Shown piece after piece: positions 61,610 through 64,000 of a stretch of 64,000 nt of DNA (the first letter of the stretch is position 1; the number at the start of each line of letters is the position of its first letter). A program made the position numbers and the translations under genes. The stretch is from Mycolicibacterium vulneris (GTDB lineage Bacteria; Actinomycetota; Actinomycetes; Mycobacteriales; Mycobacteriaceae). The notes beneath the pieces were generated by a model. That model made no database searches. It was not told where the DNA came from and was given only the letters and a program-made list of their open reading frames with translations. The stretch covers positions 52,592-116,591 of the forward strand of contig NZ_NCXM01000021.1 in assembly GCF_002104765.1 (NCBI RefSeq), written 5' to 3'.

Positions 61610-62731
61610 TTGTCACCTGTGGAACCCGACCGTCAAGCCGATATCGCCGCCCTCGACGCCACCCTGACCACGGTGGAGCGAGTGCTCGATGTGGACGGTC
61701 TGCGCGCGCGCATCGAGAAGCTCGAACACGAGGCATCCGATCCCCAACTGTGGGACGACCAAGCGCGCGCCCAGCGGGTGACCAGCGAGTTGTCGCACGC
61801 TCAGGGCGAGCTGCGCCGGGTCGAGGAGTTGCGGGGCCGACTGGACGACCTGCCGGTGCTCTACGAGCTGGCGGCCGAGGAGGGTGAGGGCGCCGCCGAT
61901 GCGCTGGCCGAGGCCGACGCCGAGCTGAAGGCGCTGCGCGCGGACATCGAAGCCACCGAGGTGCGCACCCTGCTGTCGGGCGACTACGACGAGCGGGAGG
62001 CGCTGGTCACCATCCGTTCCGGTGCGGGTGGAGTGGACGCGGCGGACTGGGCCGAGATGCTGATGCGGATGTATATCCGGTGGGCCGAGCAGCACAAGTA
62101 TCCCGTCGAGGTGTTCGACACGTCCTATGCCGAAGAGGCCGGCATCAAGAGCGCGACGTTCGCCGTGCACACCCCCTTCGCCTACGGCACGCTGTCCGTC
62201 GAGCAGGGCACCCATCGGCTGGTGCGAATCAGCCCATTTGACAACCAGAGCCGGCGTCAGACATCGTTCGCTGAAGTCGAAGTGCTTCCGGTGGTGGAGA
62301 CCACCGACCACATCGACATACCGGAAGGTGATGTGCGCGTTGACGTTTACCGCTCCAGCGGTCCCGGCGGTCAATCGGTGAACACCACCGACTCTGCGGT
62401 ACGTTTAACTCACGTCCCAACGGGTATTGTCGTGACTTGCCAGAACGAAAAATCGCAACTGCAGAACAAGATTTCGGCGATGCGGGTGCTTCAGGCAAAG
62501 TTGTTGGAGCGCAAGCGTTCCGAGGAACGCGCTGAGTTAGACGCATTAAAAGGCGAAGGCGGCAGTTCGTGGGGCAACCAGATGCGCTCCTACGTTCTGC
62601 AGCCGTATCAGATGGTCAAGGATCTGCGAACCGAGTACGAGGTTGGCAATCCTGCGGCCGTCCTGGACGGAGACATCGACGGATTCCTGGAAGCGGGAAT
62701 CCGTTGGCGCAATCGAAAAGATGACGAATAA
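61610..62731 (+). CDS. prfB: Peptide chain release factor 2
   Basis: 373 residues from TTG 61610, which has GGAGG 12 bp upstream; GTG 61619 in frame is an alternative. Ends translation at UGA and UAA. GGQ motif in SSGPGGQSVNTTDSAVRLTH, and the RF2 tripeptide region near SPFDNQSRRQTSF. Unlike E. coli prfB, the frame is continuous, so there is no autoregulatory frameshift. Its end overlaps the MscS gene. Confidence 0.97.
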   Translation: MSPVEPDRQADIAALDATLTTVERVLDVDGLRARIEKLEHEASDPQLWDDQARAQRVTSELSHAQGELRRVEELRGRLDDLPVLYELAAEEGEGAADALAEADAELKALRADIEATEVRTLLSGDYDEREALVTIRSGAGGVDAADWAEMLMRMYIRWAEQHKYPVEVFDTSYAEEAGIKSATFAVHTPFAYGTLSVEQGTHRLVRISPFDNQSRRQTSFAEVEVLPVVETTDHIDIPEGDVRVDVYRSSGPGGQSVNTTDSAVRLTHVPTGIVVTCQNEKSQLQNKISAMRVLQAKLLERKRSEERAELDALKGEGGSSWGNQMRSYVLQPYQMVKDLRTEYEVGNPAAVLDGDIDGFLEAGIRWRNRKDDE

Positions 62732-63707
62732 CACAAGCATTCTTGCCGCATCGATGACGCACCACTGGCACGACTTCTGGCGGGGCGAGGTCGGTGAGTG
62801 GATTGTCGCCAGGGGACTGCGGATTGCCATGGTGCTGATCTCGGCGGTGCTGGCGGCTCGGTTCGTCAACTGGGTCGCGCAGCAGGTGACGCGGCAGCTC
62901 AACCTCGGCTTCGCCGAAAGCGATGCGCTGGTGCGCTCGGAAGCGTCCAAGCACCGTCAGGCTCTGGCGTCGGTGATCTCCTGGGTGTCCGTCGTCATCA
63001 TCGGCATCTGGGTCATCATGCAGATCGCCGAGGTGCTGCAGTTCTCGGTGGGCGGATTGGTCGCGCCGGCCACCGTGGTCGGCGCAGCGCTGGGTTTCGG
63101 CGCGCAGCAGTTGGTCAGAGACCTGCTTTCCGGGTTCTTCATCCTGGTGGAGCGCCAGTACGGGTTCGGAGACCTGGTCACCCTTACCGTCGTGTCCGCG
63201 ACGGAAGCGACCGGCACAGTCGAGAACGTGACATTGCGAGTGACCCGCCTGCGCTCGCCGGATGGCGAGGTGTTGACGATTCCCAATGGGCAGATCGTCA
63301 AGGTGGTTAACCTGTCCAAGGACTGGGCGCGCGCGGTGGTGGACATCCCGGTGTCGACCAGCGCCGACCTGAACCGGGTCAACGAGGTCTTGCACCAGGA
63401 GTGCGAGCGCGCAATGGACAACCCCCTGCTCGGGGAGCTGCTGTTGGATGCCCCCACCGTCATGGGTGTGGAAAGCATCGCGGTCGACACGGTGACGCTG
63501 CGCCTGGTGGCCCGGACGCTGCCCGGCAAGCAGTTCGAGGCCGGCAGGCAGTTGCGCGCCCTGGTCATCCGGGCGCTGGCGCGTGTCGGCATCGTGACCG
63601 CGGCGGACGCGACGGTCGGCCTGGTTGAAGACCGCTCGGTTCCGGCCGCCCGGGCAGCCGACCAGCAAACCGACGTTGACGTCCAAGGTGCGGTGCAGAA
63701 GCGTTGA
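62721..63707 (+). CDS. MscS-family mechanosensitive channel
   Basis: 328 residues from ATG 62721 (overlaps the prfB stop region by 11 bp); ATG 62754 is an alternative. Helices at WIVARGLRIAMVLISAVLAA and ASVISWVSVVIIGIWVIM, the pore helix GLVAPATVVGAALGFGAQQL, and the beta-domain YGFGDLVTL and IPNGQIVKVVNLS. Releases solutes under osmotic downshock. Matches Rv3104c by position. Confidence 0.9.
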   Translation: MTNNTSILAASMTHHWHDFWRGEVGEWIVARGLRIAMVLISAVLAARFVNWVAQQVTRQLNLGFAESDALVRSEASKHRQALASVISWVSVVIIGIWVIMQIAEVLQFSVGGLVAPATVVGAALGFGAQQLVRDLLSGFFILVERQYGFGDLVTLTVVSATEATGTVENVTLRVTRLRSPDGEVLTIPNGQIVKVVNLSKDWARAVVDIPVSTSADLNRVNEVLHQECERAMDNPLLGELLLDAPTVMGVESIAVDTVTLRLVARTLPGKQFEAGRQLRALVIRALARVGIVTAADATVGLVEDRSVPAARAADQQTDVDVQGAVQKR

Positions 63708-64000
63708 AGTTCACCCTGAACATCCTCGAGAAGCGCGCCGACGGCCACGACACGGATGCCGACCATCGGTGGCCGAATTACGTGTTCGGCGGGCGGATGC
63801 GCACGTCGACCTTCGTATTGATCATCGCTTTCTTCCTGGTGTGGTGGGTCTACGACACCTACCGTCCGGAGCCGGCGCCCAAGCCCCCGGTGCAGCAGGT
63901 GGTGCCGCCGGGCTTCGTGCCCGACCCCAACTACACCTGGGTGCCGCGCAGTCGCGTGCAGGCGCCGCCGGCGACCGTCACCTATACGCCGACCCCGACG
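63704..64000 (+). CDS. Proline-rich single-pass membrane protein, 5' part (Rv3103c-like)
   Basis: Starts at TTG 63704 in a TTGA overlap with the MscS gene and runs off the window (99 codons visible). LKFTLNILEKRADGHD, then one helix (STFVLIIAFFLVWWVYDTY), then a Pro/Val-rich segment (PPVQQVVPPGFVPDPNYTWV). Position matches Rv3103c, upstream of ftsE in M. tuberculosis. Function unknown. Confidence 0.8.
   Translation, partial: MKFTLNILEKRADGHDTDADHRWPNYVFGGRMRTSTFVLIIAFFLVWWVYDTYRPEPAPKPPVQQVVPPGFVPDPNYTWVPRSRVQAPPATVTYTPTPT

Noticed and set aside
1..64000. tRNA, rRNA, CRISPR arrays, intact insertion sequences or prophage
   Set aside because: Looked for cloverleaf-like segments, spaced identical repeats, transposase and integrase motifs; none seen.

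Overview
The window is high-GC actinobacterial DNA from a slow-growing, non-tuberculous Mycobacterium. I infer this from PPE proteins, MIRU-type repeats inside operons, a 13E12-type DUF222/HNH gene, and gene orders I recognise from M. tuberculosis (aofH-hpx; moxR3-DUF58; nuoA-N with the small response regulator upstream; fadB4; fadE23-fadE24; hisN; fprA; prfB). Species cannot be fixed from sequence reading alone.

Layout. 1-6.6 kb: a chemotaxis-like signalling module without chemoreceptors (3' end of a CheB, a STAS/HATPase protein, a CheR-PAS protein, a second CheB), then a glycosyltransferase/AraC pair. 6.6-17 kb: redox and catabolic genes. These are two FAD amine oxidases flanking the hydrolase hpx, an MFS transporter translationally coupled to an LLM flavin monooxygenase, and a TetR/SDR operon divergent from a kinase-like gene through a palindromic operator. 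17.1-18.1 kb: a decayed 13E12 gene. 18.2-22.4 kb: a MoxR/DUF58/DUF4129 membrane-associated operon.

22.4-38.0 kb: the complete 14-gene nuo operon for respiratory complex I on the minus strand, tightly overlapped, with MIRU repeats at the nuoG/nuoH and nuoF/nuoG junctions. 38.5-40 kb: response regulator, YceI-like and NTF2-like proteins. 40-47.6 kb: an eight-gene minus-strand catabolic operon (ring-cleavage-dioxygenase-like protein, alpha/beta hydrolase, CoA transferase, HMG-CoA-lyase-like protein, TetR, acyl-CoA dehydrogenase, APH-type kinase, DUF6285 protein). Its last three genes look like a 4-hydroxyacyl-CoA kinase/dehydrogenase module of the levulinate (LvaABC) type.

47.9-54.3 kb: lipid and redox genes fadB4, an AcuI-like reductase, an aldo/keto reductase, fadE23, fadE24 (behind a perfect 26-bp palindrome) and hisN. 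54.3-57.7 kb: a collagen-like-tailed membrane protein, a DUF732 protein and two PPE proteins. 57.7-60.0 kb: a degraded patch of what appears to be a DosR (dormancy) regulon. It has a DosR-like box, a universal stress protein running into a 5'-truncated group III haemoglobin, fused remnants of a membrane protein and an SPFH protein, an intact Rv3129-like flavin-fold gene, and an isolated four-unit Pho-box-like repeat. 60.1-64 kb: fprA, prfB, an MscS channel and the start of a proline-rich membrane protein, arranged as around M. tuberculosis prfB.

The most notable points are the DosR-island deletion junctions, the Pho-box array with no obvious target, the LvaABC-like operon, the 22-bp divergent leaderless promoter at 49.9 kb and the fadE24 operator.
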